Below, in pieces: positions 1-8,640 of a DNA stretch of 64,000 nt. The stretch spans positions 1 through 64,000 of the forward strand of contig CALVQT010000001.1 in the NCBI GenBank assembly GCA_944358375.1. The letters run 5' to 3'. Each line of letters opens with the position of its first letter. Position 1 is the first letter of the stretch. The notes under the pieces are model-generated. The model searched no databases, was not told where the DNA came from, and worked only from the letters and a program-made list of their open reading frames with translations. This stretch comes from an uncultured Bacilli bacterium (lineage in GTDB: Bacteria; Bacillota_I; Bacilli_A; RF39; UBA660). Made by a program: the position numbers and the translations under genes.

Positions 1-269
1 ATTCTGGAAAAGATATTGCTAAATATCCATTTAGAATTATTCATCACGAACTAGGAATAAAATGCAGGTTTTATGATTTGAGAGGAAGTTTTGCAACTAA
101 GGTGTTAAGAAGTGGAATAGAAATAAAAGACATATCAACAGTATTAGGACATAGTAAGATTGAAACAACAGAAAATTACTATATAACTAGTACAAAAGAT
201 ACTCTAAAAAAGGTTTGTGAATCTTTTGAAAAAGAAAATAATTATAAAATATTAGATAAATTTTTATAG
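1..269 (+). CDS. Tyrosine recombinase (Tn916-type integrase), C-terminal part, cut by window edge
   Basis: The frame is open from the left edge, so this is the 3' end of a longer gene. It encodes the catalytic core of a tyrosine recombinase: the arginine box reads YDLRGSFAT, followed by LGHSKIETTENYY, which supplies the histidine and, nine residues later, the nucleophilic tyrosine. These enzymes integrate and excise conjugative elements and phages. A decayed paralogue in the same orientation lies near 7.0-7.3 kb, and an N-terminal integrase scrap at 1.46 kb. All catalytic residues visible here are intact, so this copy may be functional if its upstream part is. The TTG at 78 is internal to the domain and is not a real start. 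Confidence 0.8.
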   Translation, partial: SGKDIAKYPFRIIHHELGIKCRFYDLRGSFATKVLRSGIEIKDISTVLGHSKIETTENYYITSTKDTLKKVCESFEKENNYKILDKFL

Positions 270-329
270 AATAAATTGTTAATTGCTTAAATAAATGATA
301 TACTTAAATAAATTTAGGAGATGATTTTT

Positions 330-734
330 ATGAAAGTTGTAGGCACCATGTTTTTTGATAGAAATAAATTGTTAATAGATAAGCCTAGAAAAAGACCTAC
401 ATTTCAAATGATAGGTGGTAGAATAGAAGATGGTGAAACACCATTGGAAGCAGCCATCCGAGAATGTCATGAAGAGTTAGGAAAAGATGCTTCTTTTGAT
501 GAGTCACAATTTGAACTAGTAATGGAGTTTGACGAAATCGCTACAAGTGATGGAGTTACACCAATTCATTTTTATGTATTTAAATATAATGGAATATTAA
601 AAGGAAATTTAGAAACTTCAGAAGAAATTGAAAAGTTTTTATGGTACGATTCCTCTATGGAAAATAATATTTTGTCAAATACTTTGAAAAATGAAGTAAT
701 TCCATATTGTTTAAGTAAAAAACTAATAAAATAG
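330..734 (+). CDS. Nudix hydrolase
   Basis: A 134-residue single-domain protein with a complete Nudix box at residues 30-51 (G, five residues, E, seven residues, then RECHEELG). Nudix enzymes hydrolyse nucleoside diphosphates linked to another group, using the box glutamates to bind magnesium; the substrate cannot be read from the sequence. The start at 330 is preferred over the ATG at 321 because the AGGAG at 316-320 would abut 321 but sits nine bases before 330. The gene lies alone between integrase remnants, so it may be cargo of a degraded mobile element. Confidence 0.85.
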   Translation: MKVVGTMFFDRNKLLIDKPRKRPTFQMIGGRIEDGETPLEAAIRECHEELGKDASFDESQFELVMEFDEIATSDGVTPIHFYVFKYNGILKGNLETSEEIEKFLWYDSSMENNILSNTLKNEVIPYCLSKKLIK

Positions 735-1142
735 TAATAGATTTTATAAAAGTATAGATATATAGTAAAAATAATTATTATAAAAATTAACGATTATTGA
801 AATAAATTTGAATATGTTGCTGAAAAAAAGAAATATGTATGTGATGTTGATTAAGTAAAAAAGTAATAGAACAATTAAGGAAAAATCATCTTTATGAAGA
901 GCCTGCAATAGATATAGTTTCTCTTCTAGATGAAAAAGAATTTTATTGAAATTCACTAACCTAATTTATAGATTTAATAATCGCACATTTGCTTAAAAAT
1001 AAAGAATATGGTAACCTATAATAGGTAAATGAAATGTTGACGAAGTCATCTATTTGTCATCCGATGGTAGATTACACTAATACTATATATACTAAAAATA
1101 TGATAGGTATTAAAACTGTATTGTCTATTAAAAAGAATAAAT
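735..1142. other. Decayed coding sequence
   Basis: No intact gene is visible. On the plus strand, stretches that look protein-like are broken by stops: one frame around 850-950 reads VIEQLRKNHLYEEPAIDIVS and ends at a TGA, then continues in the same frame past two further stops to about 1020. This looks like a gene eroded by nonsense mutations, possibly the upstream body of the SEC-C remnant that follows. The family was not recognised. Confidence 0.4.
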
Positions 1143-1238
1143 AGCAATAATAACATAAATATAATAAATAAAGATAATACAAGCCATACCTGTACATGTG
1201 GCTCAGGGAAGAAATATAAACAGTGTTGTGGAAAATAG
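1143..1238 (+). pseudogene. SEC-C zinc-binding motif remnant
   Basis: This frame ends with CTCGSGKKYKQCCGK and a stop at 1236-1238. It is the C-x-C-G-S-G-K-K-Y-K-x-C-C signature of the SEC-C zinc-binding motif, found at the C-terminus of SecA and of many small unrelated proteins. No start codon with a ribosome site lies upstream in frame, and the preceding sequence is broken by stops. It is best read as the last piece of a decayed SEC-C protein; a real 30-residue peptide is possible but unsupported. Confidence 0.6.
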
Positions 1239-1409
1239 CCTATAAAACAAGGATTTAAGAGAATTTAGCGATAGTAAAAAGTGCAAAAAAACATCAAAAA
1301 AATCATAAAAATACCAAAATGTGTGCAATTTGTGTGCAAATATTTTGAATACCTTTGAAAAGCCTTATAAAACCTAGAAAAAATAGATATTGATATGTAT
1401 GCACAAATT

Positions 1410-1438
1410 AAAAAGTCAGCATTCTTGCTGACTTTTTT
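1410..1438 (+). terminator. Rho-independent terminator or leader hairpin
   Basis: AAAAGTCAGC and GCTGACTTTT form a perfect stem around a six-base loop, followed by a T run. It lies directly before the ribosome site of the integrase fragment at 1459, where it could also act as a leader attenuator. Confidence 0.8.
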
Positions 1439-1458
1439 GTTCCCTTAAAGGAGGAATA

Positions 1459-1813
1459 ATGGGAAAAGTTAGTATTATGAAAAGAGGAAATGTATATCAA
1501 TATAGATTTGAAATAGCCTCACAAGGGGGAAATCTGGCTTTAAAACAAAACGAGATGAAAATGAAGGCTTATAATGAGTATCTAAATACAGGTCGTAAAT
1601 TTGAACTTTCTAATGTGTCATTTTCGGATTATTTAGATTATTGGATGAAAGAATATTTTGAAGTAAATTATAAATATTCCACCGCAAAAAGGTATAGAGA
1701 ATCTTTGATAATATAAAAAAGAATTAGGTAATTATAAATTATCAAAATTAACATGATATATTCTTAATCAAGCATTATTAAAATTGTATCAAACATCTAA
1801 CGTAAATTTTTAG
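1459..1813 (+). pseudogene. Tn916-type integrase, N-terminal fragment
   Basis: A good AGGAGG-type ribosome site precedes the ATG. The 85 intact residues begin MGKVSIMKRGNVYQYRFEIA, typical of the arm-type DNA-binding domain of Tn916-family integrases, then enter the SAM-like core-binding domain (FSDYLDYWMKEYF). The frame stops at 1716. Homologous sequence continues in another frame (KKELGNYKLSKLT) until a TGA and a final stop at 1813, so at least one frameshift and one nonsense mutation are present. The catalytic domain is missing. It is dead unless the N-terminal domain is used alone. Confidence 0.75.
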
Positions 1814-1913
1814 ACTAAATTCCGATTGTACTTAATTATTGATTTTTAAAGATTATTTCAGTTTTTTACAAAAAAGCGAAATTCTAAATTAAAATTAAAG
1901 CATATATTTTATC

Positions 1914-1943
1914 TAGACAATTTTTTGATAAATATGATAAAAT
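1914..1943 (+). promoter_or_regulatory. Promoter of the 1242-residue gene
   Basis: TAGACA at 1914-1919 and TAAAAT at 1938-1943 are spaced by 18 bases, and the -10 is preceded by TGA, giving an extended -10. An AGGTGA ribosome site follows at 1952-1957. Confidence 0.6.
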
Positions 1944-1964
1944 AATATCATAGGTGAATAGTAT

Positions 1965-4900
1965 ATGAATTACAAGCATAAAAGAAGTCAAATATTTGCC
2001 AAGAAATTAAATGTTCCAAAAGAAGTAAAAATAAAAATTTATAATTGTGATCTATCACTCAAAGATTTTATTTATTATGACTTAATTGGTAAAGTTCCTT
2101 TTTCATGCTTGTCATTTTCAGATATAGACTTAGCATACAAAATTGGAGAAGAAGGACTAAAAAAATTAAAAGCAACTGATTTAAACTTAATGGAAAAATA
2201 TCTAAAAGATATTGAAAAATCACTTATGCAATATCATACAATGCCAAAAAACATAGTAGAACTAGTCAACCAAACAATAATCTCCAAAAGTGATAGAGAA
2301 GAAAAAAGAATTTTTTTAAAATCAATGTTAAAAAATAATTTTCAAATGAATGATCAAAACATAGAGACATTCATAAATGATTATGGAACAATATTAGATA
2401 TTTTATTTAGCAACAGCAAAATTTTAAATAATTTTGACACAAAAAGTATTATTGAAAATATAATTGAAAAGAAAGATAATCCAGAAAAGATAAAAGAATA
2501 TCTTAAAAAATTTACCGATGAAATTTTAGATAACACATATAGTGAATATAAAAAAAATTATGATGAAGAATATTTGTTATCAAACAATGAATATAAGGAG
2601 ATATTTAAATTTTCATCGATAGAAGATTATTTTAAAAAAATTAGTTGTAATCTTTTAACGGAAAAATTTGTAAATGAATTACATGAAATTTCAGAAGACT
2701 ATTTATTTGCTATGCCAATCCCATTTAAAGAATTATTAAATGAAAATGTCAGAGATTTTATTGGGTTATATGGTCTAAAAAATATCGTTAATTTTGATAA
2801 CGAATGTGGGCATTTTTTCACAAAAGATAATTGTAAAATGCTAAAATCAATGTATGATATATATCTACGAAATGATGTAAACGTTCTTGATCCTAATATG
2901 ACACTTAACGTAAAAAAGAATATTGATGAAAAAGGAAATCGTGTTGATAGACCATATACTAAAAATGAATTCTATGAAGTAATGAGAAGAATGATAATAT
3001 ACGGTCCAAGGAATTGGGATTATCATGGTCAGCACCCAGACTATAGAGAAATAACGGGAGAATTTAAAACAAGAAATCCCGAATTATTTATTTCAGAAGA
3101 AGCCCCTGAAGAATTACAAAACTTATTCTATCAAAAAAATATTAGCCCAGAAATAATACAAAGTCATCCAGAATGGAAGCAGTTTTTTCAAGGAAAAGAA
3201 ATTGACTTTGTGTGTGATGCGAACATTAGATCATTCGTTAGAAAATGCAAACAATTAGGTTTTGATAATAATAATGTTTTTGAATTATTTGATAAGTATG
3301 GCTCATATATAGTAAGTTGTCAGATAAATATTGATAATATAAATAGTAATAATTTAAGAGAATTAGACAATATTATTAGACAACAAATGATAAAAGCAAT
3401 AACTGTTAAAAGGCTTAAATACGATGAAGATGCAAAAGCAATAATTGGTCAAGACCACCCAGAATTATTCCTTGATGAGAATGCACCAGATGAATTGAAA
3501 GAAGTTTTCTATAATTATACTTTTAATACTCCTTTAACTTTTGAACTTTTAAGACAACATAGAGAATGGCTTCCTTATCTTGAAGGAAAAAATGTATTAT
3601 TAAGTCTTAAAAAGAGAAATATTGGTATTCATGGTTTGGAGCAACTATTTGAAAAGTATGGAGAACAAGAGGCCTTAAGAATAGGAATGAAAAATCCAGA
3701 ATCAGTTATGCAAATGTTAAGCGAAAATAAATTCGATATATTGTCTGATTGGTATGATAAGCTTCATTTTATTCCACATCACACAGTTATGAAAGAATTT
3801 CCTTTTGAACAAGTAGATAAATTTGTTGCTTCTGGTAAAAAATGGTCACAACTAATGAGAATTGAAAGACACAATATTAATGATGACTCAAAAGCAGCAT
3901 TGTTAAAAGCAAGCATGTGCTTTGGAGTATTTGATAATGATATGGATGGATTTAATAAAATAAAGCAATTATTTTCCGATATTCCAAAATCATTATCAAC
4001 ACAAGATATGCAAGGAATGTTAGATTTTATACAAAAACAAATTTCATCTTTGGGAGATAATCCTGATCCAAAGATGGTAGAAGAATATAATAAACAATTA
4101 GCATTGATACAACAATGTTATGGTCAAAATAAAGATGGTGCATACTCACTAAAAATAAATTCTCAACAAAATAAAAATATAGTACAAACTTTAAGAAGTA
4201 TAATGGAAGACTCTAATGTTTCAACTATATTAACTACAGATAAGTCACATAAATTATTTGGTGCTTTTGTAATGAATTATGATCCTGATTTTAGAGATTT
4301 TATCTTAAAAAATATGGATACAATACTTTCTTCTGATGAATATATATCATATATTAGTTCTATGCAAAAACAATGGTCTGAAATAAGGGCAAACAATAGC
4401 AATTTGGTTTTAACTTTGGATTTAGCATTGGCATATGTAAAGTCTAATAAATATACAAATGTGCAGACAGGCAATATAATACTTGCAGAAAAAGTTTCAG
4501 AGCGTGGGTATAATCAGGAAGATTTTGAACGGTTACAGCAAATTTATAATTATGCTAAAATGAGAGTATTTAGCACAATACCTAGAGTACATTTTGAAAC
4601 TGATGAATATATTTGTGAGATTATAAGATTAGATGACCCAATAGCACTAGTTATTGGCAAACTAACGAATTGCTGTCAAGAATTAGGTAATGCTGCAGAA
4701 TCTTGTATGATACATAGTGCAGTAGATAAAACTGGAAGACTATTTTATATTAAAGATAAAGAAGGAAGACCTATAGCTCAAAGCTGGGTTTGGAGAAATC
4801 AAAATGTATTATGCTTTGATAATATTGAGATTCCTGAAAAAGCCTTTACTAACGCAGCTAGAAATAAAATAAGCAGAGAACAGTTTGCTGATACTATATA

Positions 4901-5693
4901 TGCATTATATCAACGAGCCGCACAAGAACTAATGGAAAAAGATAAAGTAGAATTTAAAAAATTACTTGAAGAAGGAAAAATAACTGAGAAAAAATATGAA
5001 GCGTTAAAATTAGAAAAAGTTACTGTGGGGACAGGTTATAATGATATTAAAGAAGCTTTGAAGAGAACTGCTATTAAAGACTCAGGTAGATTAGTTGATC
5101 CCTTGCCTTATACATCACCTATTAATGGAAGTCACTATCTATATAATAGCGATCATCTTGAAGGACAATATATTGTAGCAGGAAAGCGAGATGTTATTGC
5201 CTCTGATTATGAAGTTCCGGCAATATATTCTGATGAATTTATAATTCACGATAATAGCAATTCAAATAAACTGGATGCACTAATGCTACAAAAACTTGAA
5301 CTGGCAACAAGAGGAGATAGTTATTCTAGAATAACTCAATCAGATGAAACAGACAAAATCGTTTCCAATATTGCTTATAACTATGGATTAAATCCTGAAA
5401 CAACAAAAATTATAATGAATGCTAATTTTGCTATAATATATGATATAACCAATGAAGAAATTATAGTAGGAGATATTTTATATAATACTTCATTCAACAA
5501 CCAAGGACAACAAGTTGATATTACTGATAAAGTTGCAATGCAAATAAGAATGGCGATAGAACAAATCGGTGTAAAGGGTAAAAAATTTAATATAAGCAAT
5601 TTAAGTGAAGAGCAACTTAAAATGTGCAATAAGGCTATGAATTTAGAAGCAGAAATAGATGAAGAAAGGGGATTATCACATGGAGCAAGATAG
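1965..5693 (+). CDS. Very large protein of unknown function with internal repeats
   Basis: This 1242-residue protein is not recognised. It has no signal peptide or clear membrane segment. The centre holds two related units of about 90 residues, starting near residues 367 and 493, each built as HPELF or NPELF, then a run of the type APEELQNLFY, then HPEWKQFFQGK or HREWLPYLEGK, then a segment ending in FDKYG or FEKYG. Near residue 900 a compact domain contains LTNCCQELGNAAESCMIHS followed by GRLFYIKDKEGRPIAQSWVW; the clustered cysteines and histidine suggest an active or metal site. The layout faintly recalls PcfJ-like proteins of conjugative elements, but that is only a hint. The downstream gene overlaps it by 14 bases, so the two are probably translated together. 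The pair is intact amid decayed mobile DNA, which suggests recent arrival or selection. Confidence 0.85.
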   Translation: MNYKHKRSQIFAKKLNVPKEVKIKIYNCDLSLKDFIYYDLIGKVPFSCLSFSDIDLAYKIGEEGLKKLKATDLNLMEKYLKDIEKSLMQYHTMPKNIVELVNQTIISKSDREEKRIFLKSMLKNNFQMNDQNIETFINDYGTILDILFSNSKILNNFDTKSIIENIIEKKDNPEKIKEYLKKFTDEILDNTYSEYKKNYDEEYLLSNNEYKEIFKFSSIEDYFKKISCNLLTEKFVNELHEISEDYLFAMPIPFKELLNENVRDFIGLYGLKNIVNFDNECGHFFTKDNCKMLKSMYDIYLRNDVNVLDPNMTLNVKKNIDEKGNRVDRPYTKNEFYEVMRRMIIYGPRNWDYHGQHPDYREITGEFKTRNPELFISEEAPEELQNLFYQKNISPEIIQSHPEWKQFFQGKEIDFVCDANIRSFVRKCKQLGFDNNNVFELFDKYGSYIVSCQINIDNINSNNLRELDNIIRQQMIKAITVKRLKYDEDAKAIIGQDHPELFLDENAPDELKEVFYNYTFNTPLTFELLRQHREWLPYLEGKNVLLSLKKRNIGIHGLEQLFEKYGEQEALRIGMKNPESVMQMLSENKFDILSDWYDKLHFIPHHTVMKEFPFEQVDKFVASGKKWSQLMRIERHNINDDSKAALLKASMCFGVFDNDMDGFNKIKQLFSDIPKSLSTQDMQGMLDFIQKQISSLGDNPDPKMVEEYNKQLALIQQCYGQNKDGAYSLKINSQQNKNIVQTLRSIMEDSNVSTILTTDKSHKLFGAFVMNYDPDFRDFILKNMDTILSSDEYISYISSMQKQWSEIRANNSNLVLTLDLALAYVKSNKYTNVQTGNIILAEKVSERGYNQEDFERLQQIYNYAKMRVFSTIPRVHFETDEYICEIIRLDDPIALVIGKLTNCCQELGNAAESCMIHSAVDKTGRLFYIKDKEGRPIAQSWVWRNQNVLCFDNIEIPEKAFTNAARNKISREQFADTIYALYQRAAQELMEKDKVEFKKLLEEGKITEKKYEALKLEKVTVGTGYNDIKEALKRTAIKDSGRLVDPLPYTSPINGSHYLYNSDHLEGQYIVAGKRDVIASDYEVPAIYSDEFIIHDNSNSNKLDALMLQKLELATRGDSYSRITQSDETDKIVSNIAYNYGLNPETTKIIMNANFAIIYDITNEEIIVGDILYNTSFNNQGQQVDITDKVAMQIRMAIEQIGVKGKKFNISNLSEEQLKMCNKAMNLEAEIDEERGLSHGAR

Positions 5694-6690
5694 TGTAAAA
5701 AATATTATAAATAATGCTTTAATAGCAAATAGAAATAATAAGTATAATTATGAAAAAGAATTAGTTTCAAATTTTGCAAAGGCAATAAGAGAAAATATTA
5801 AATTGTTTGAAAGTACAAATGAAATTGACATAAACAGCAAAAATGGATTTAAATTAGATAATAACCTAATAGATAAAATACTAAAAAAATATGAAAATGT
5901 AGATCCTTTAATAAAATCAAAAGATAAGATTTCTCTAATGGATAATCAACTTCTTTCTTCAAAGTTATATACAAAACTAGGTATTGTATTAGTTATGTTT
6001 AATGGTAATACATATACTATGTTAGAAATGATATTATTAGGTTTATTAACGCATAACACAATGATATTTGCCTATAATGGTTATATGAGTGGAACTAATG
6101 GCTTATTGTTAAATCTAATTCAAACAATTTTAGAAAAAGAAAACTTAAAAAAAGAAATGTTCCAACATTCTATAACAATTCGTTCTAGTGAATTTTTTGA
6201 TAATTTTAAATCTATAAATAAGACTGTTATTATAGGAGATAATGAGTTTATAAATAAATATGTAAGTGAGTGTACAACGGAAACTATTGTATCAGGTTAT
6301 CAAAACTACGATATTTATATAGATTCTTTAAAGAACATTGATTTTATCAAAAAAATAATAATGCAGAAATTAAATGTTAATATTTATATAAATAGTAATT
6401 TAAAAATTAAAGTAGAAAATGCAATATTTGTTGAGGATATTGATGAGGCAATAACATATATAAATTACAATAATTCAAAATATTGTTCATCTATATTTAC
6501 TGAAAATAGTGACAATGCTTCTAAATTTATAGATAATATAAATAGTAAATATGTAATGGTTAATACTAGCCCAACAATAGAACAATCATTAGATATTAAC
6601 CAAGAAGATTTACTTAAAGAGAAAAATATAATGATACCTAATATATATAAGTTTGATGGAACAAATATTAAATTAGGAAATATCAATTAG
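5680..6690 (+). CDS. Aldehyde dehydrogenase/ProA-like protein, probably non-catalytic
   Basis: A 336-residue protein. The C-terminal third (VEDIDEAITYIN, then a serine-rich stretch, SIFTENSDNASKFIDNIN, then KYVMVNTSPTIEQ) follows the pattern of gamma-glutamyl-phosphate reductase and other aldehyde dehydrogenases. No convincing catalytic cysteine box is visible, and the protein is shorter than the roughly 415 residues of ProA. A structural or binding role is therefore more likely than a reductase. The start at 5680 is chosen because AGGGG at 5667-5671 is well spaced from it; the ATG at 5659 has no ribosome site. It overlaps the end of the large gene upstream, so the two probably act together. 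The family assignment is tentative. Confidence 0.65.
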   Translation: MEQDSVKNIINNALIANRNNKYNYEKELVSNFAKAIRENIKLFESTNEIDINSKNGFKLDNNLIDKILKKYENVDPLIKSKDKISLMDNQLLSSKLYTKLGIVLVMFNGNTYTMLEMILLGLLTHNTMIFAYNGYMSGTNGLLLNLIQTILEKENLKKEMFQHSITIRSSEFFDNFKSINKTVIIGDNEFINKYVSECTTETIVSGYQNYDIYIDSLKNIDFIKKIIMQKLNVNIYINSNLKIKVENAIFVEDIDEAITYINYNNSKYCSSIFTENSDNASKFIDNINSKYVMVNTSPTIEQSLDINQEDLLKEKNIMIPNIYKFDGTNIKLGNIN

Positions 6691-6694
6691 AAAA

Positions 6695-6714
6695 AGCAAC
6701 CGATATTGGTTGCT
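6695..6714 (+). terminator. Weak terminator hairpin
   Basis: AGCAACC and GGTTGCT pair over a six-base loop just after the stop codon. There is no strong T run, so termination may be partial. Confidence 0.45.
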
Positions 6715-6783
6715 CGTATTGTTGACAAAGTAACTTTTGAAAACAGTTTTTTATTTAATCATTATAAGTGATATAATTAATAT

Positions 6784-6866
6784 GCGAGTGATAATTCATT
6801 CTCAACAAATGTATTGTCAATACTCGCTTTTTGTGCATAAATGATATAGTTGTATTGTTGAGAATG
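6784..6866. repeat. Interlocking inverted repeats
   Basis: Two inverted repeats interleave here. GCGAGT (6784-6789) pairs with ACTCGC (6822-6827). CATTCTCAACAA (6797-6808) pairs perfectly with TTGTTGAGAATG (6855-6866). The order a-b-a'-b' allows either two alternative hairpins or a pseudoknot. The region lies beside a transposase scrap, so the repeats may be element ends. Confidence 0.6.
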
Positions 6867-6879
6867 GAATGATAAAAAT

Positions 6880-6972
6880 GGATTTGTTGTATCAAAAACA
6901 ACGAATCTTGGGAATATACATGATAGTGTAGCATTTTTTGAAGCATATAAAGTTTTAATTAAAAAAATTTAA
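6880..6972 (+). pseudogene. Transposase remnant (DDE type)
   Basis: One frame reads GFVVSKTTNLGNIHDSVAFF, continues EAYKVLIKKI and stops. The GN-x-HDS-x-AFF pattern is typical of the DDE transposase core in IS1182/IS5-like elements. There is no start codon, and the rest of the gene is missing. The assignment rests on about 30 residues. Confidence 0.45.
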
Positions 6973-7004
6973 GGGAATAATAAAAAGAAAAAAAATAGAA
7001 ATGG

Positions 7005-7301
7005 TACTTGTAAAAAAAGATGGGATATATATAAGTACTGATATTATAAAATATCCATATCGAATAATATCATTAAAAAATTAACTGTAAGTTCTATGAT
7101 TTGAAAGGAAGTTTTGTAACTAAAGTGTTAAGAAGTGGATATAAAATAAAAGACATATCAACGCTATTAGGAAATAGTAAGATTGAAACAACAGAAAATC
7201 ACTATATACCTAGCACAAAAAATACTCTAAAAAAGGTATGTGAATCTTTTGAAAAAGAAATTTATTTAAAAATAATTAGTAAAAATATTATTAAGGATTA
7301 A
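7005..7301 (+). pseudogene. Tyrosine recombinase C-terminal fragment, catalytically dead
   Basis: This is a diverged copy of the integrase end at 1-269, in the same orientation. Its upstream part is interrupted by stops and a small deletion near 7080. The intact tail has lost all three visible catalytic residues: the arginine of DLRGS is lysine (DLKGS), the histidine of LGH is asparagine (LGN), and the tyrosine nine residues later is histidine (ENHY). It cannot recombine DNA. Together with the first copy it forms a direct repeat of about 250 bases, 7 kb apart. Confidence 0.8.
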
Positions 7302-7373
7302 TTGTTTAAAAAAATTATAAATGAAATAATTAATTTACAATTTTACCTTTAAAATTAATGAGAGAGCGATAAA

Positions 7374-7754
7374 GTGAAATCATATAAATTTTATATAAAA
7401 TTGTGTACATCAAAAGATGTAAAAGATATTTTTAATATTCAAAATATAGTTATAGAAAATTTTAAAGATGAAGAAAAGGGATATTTTTTGCCATTTAAAG
7501 AAGAGAGTTATATGAAAATAGTTAATTACCCAATTAATGATAGCAAAATATATGGAGCATTTTTTGAGAATAGAGCAAAAGGAAAAGGCATTACTCATAT
7601 AATTGCAGAAGTGATATTTGGAAATAAGCATAGTTTAAATAATTTGAAAGAATTAGGATATGAAATAAAAACTTGGTATCAAAAAGATGAAAACATAAAA
7701 AAGTATATATTATTAAAAAGATTGGAGGATAAATATTATAAAATGTTACAATGA
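7374..7754 (+). pseudogene. GNAT-family acetyltransferase with deleted core
   Basis: The first half (IKLCTSKDVKDIFNIQNIVI through SKIYGAF) and the last half (KGITHIIAEVIFGNKHSLNN through LGYEIKTWYQ) match the two ends of a GNAT acetyltransferase. The stretch that should lie between them, about 50 residues carrying the acetyl-CoA-binding loop (R/Q-x-x-G-x-G/A), is absent. At 126 residues it is shorter than the usual 160-175. The frame is kept across the junction, so an in-frame internal deletion is likely. A GTG start follows a GAGAG ribosome site. The product should be unable to bind acetyl-CoA. Confidence 0.65.
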
Positions 7755-7770
7755 TAGGAAGGGGATAATA

Positions 7771-8487
7771 ATAAAGAAAGATAATTTAAATACTTATGAT
7801 GATAGTATAGTATTTGAAAAATATATTGAAAGTAGAATAGACGTTAACAGCCCACATAATCAATCAATTAAAGAAAAGTTATTGGAACTAATAGGAAATT
7901 ATGAAAATAAATCTATACTTGATTTAGGATGCGGTATAGGTATATTTTCAAAAATACTATCGGATAAAGCAAAAGAAGTAATTGGAGTTGATATTTCTTC
8001 AAAATGTATAGAATATGCTATGAAAAATAATAGTTCAGAAAACATTAAATATAAGGTATTAGACATTAATGAAATATCAAAATTAGATTACAAATTTGAC
8101 ATTGTGTTTAGTGACATGGTTTTTAATTATATTGAAAATTATGATAAGTTACTATTTAATATCAATAATTTATTAAATGAAAAAGGTATTTTAGTATTTT
8201 CTCAAGTTCATCCTATCTCCACAGCTTCAATGGGTGAAAGTAGTTGGGTGATAGATAAAGGACAGTTAAAATTTCAATTAGATAATTATTCAAATGTATC
8301 AAAAAGATATAGAAGTTATTTTAATGGGAATTTTAATTTTTATCATAGAAGATTTGAAGAATTAATAAATATAGCAAAAAGCAATAATTTTGAAATAGTA
8401 AAATTGTTGGAGCCATATAGCAGTGAAAAAGAATTTAATAGGCCATCTTTTTTAATAATCAAATTAAAAAAAGTAGGAAATAGATGA
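7771..8487 (+). CDS. Class I SAM-dependent methyltransferase
   Basis: The SAM-binding motif I is ILDLGCGIGIFSK, followed by motif II ending in the acidic loop VIGVDIS and motif IV FDIVFSDMVFNYI. The fold is clear; the substrate is unknown. Conserved family sequence extends upstream of the first ordinary start (TTG at 7882): the frame back to 7771 reads DNLNTYDDSIVFEKYIESR, which is typical N-terminal sequence of this family. A strong ribosome site (AGGAAGGGG, 7756-7764) is followed not by ATG but by ATA-ATA-ATA at 7765-7773. Either translation starts at AUA, which is rare, or the start codon has been lost and only a shortened protein is made. The region upstream contains decaying genes, so loss is plausible. 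Confidence 0.75.
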   Translation: MKKDNLNTYDDSIVFEKYIESRIDVNSPHNQSIKEKLLELIGNYENKSILDLGCGIGIFSKILSDKAKEVIGVDISSKCIEYAMKNNSSENIKYKVLDINEISKLDYKFDIVFSDMVFNYIENYDKLLFNINNLLNEKGILVFSQVHPISTASMGESSWVIDKGQLKFQLDNYSNVSKRYRSYFNGNFNFYHRRFEELINIAKSNNFEIVKLLEPYSSEKEFNRPSFLIIKLKKVGNR

Positions 8488-8640
8488 AGTATAAAAAGGT
8501 ATTTAAAAAACAATAAATTTGAAAACTTAGCTGATAAAGGTAAATGCAAATAAATTGTATGACTAATACATGGTATTTAAATGCTGAATTTGATTATTTA
8601 TAATTTGAAGAATTATTAAATAATAAATAGGAGGATTTAA

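Noticed and set aside
744..956. 70-residue hydrophobic reading frame on the minus strand
   Set aside because: No ribosome site, low-complexity composition expected of the complement of AT-rich DNA, and the plus strand shows decayed coding sequence.
6755..6946. 63-residue minus-strand reading frame
   Set aside because: It overlaps the inverted repeats and the transposase remnant on the other strand and has no ribosome site.
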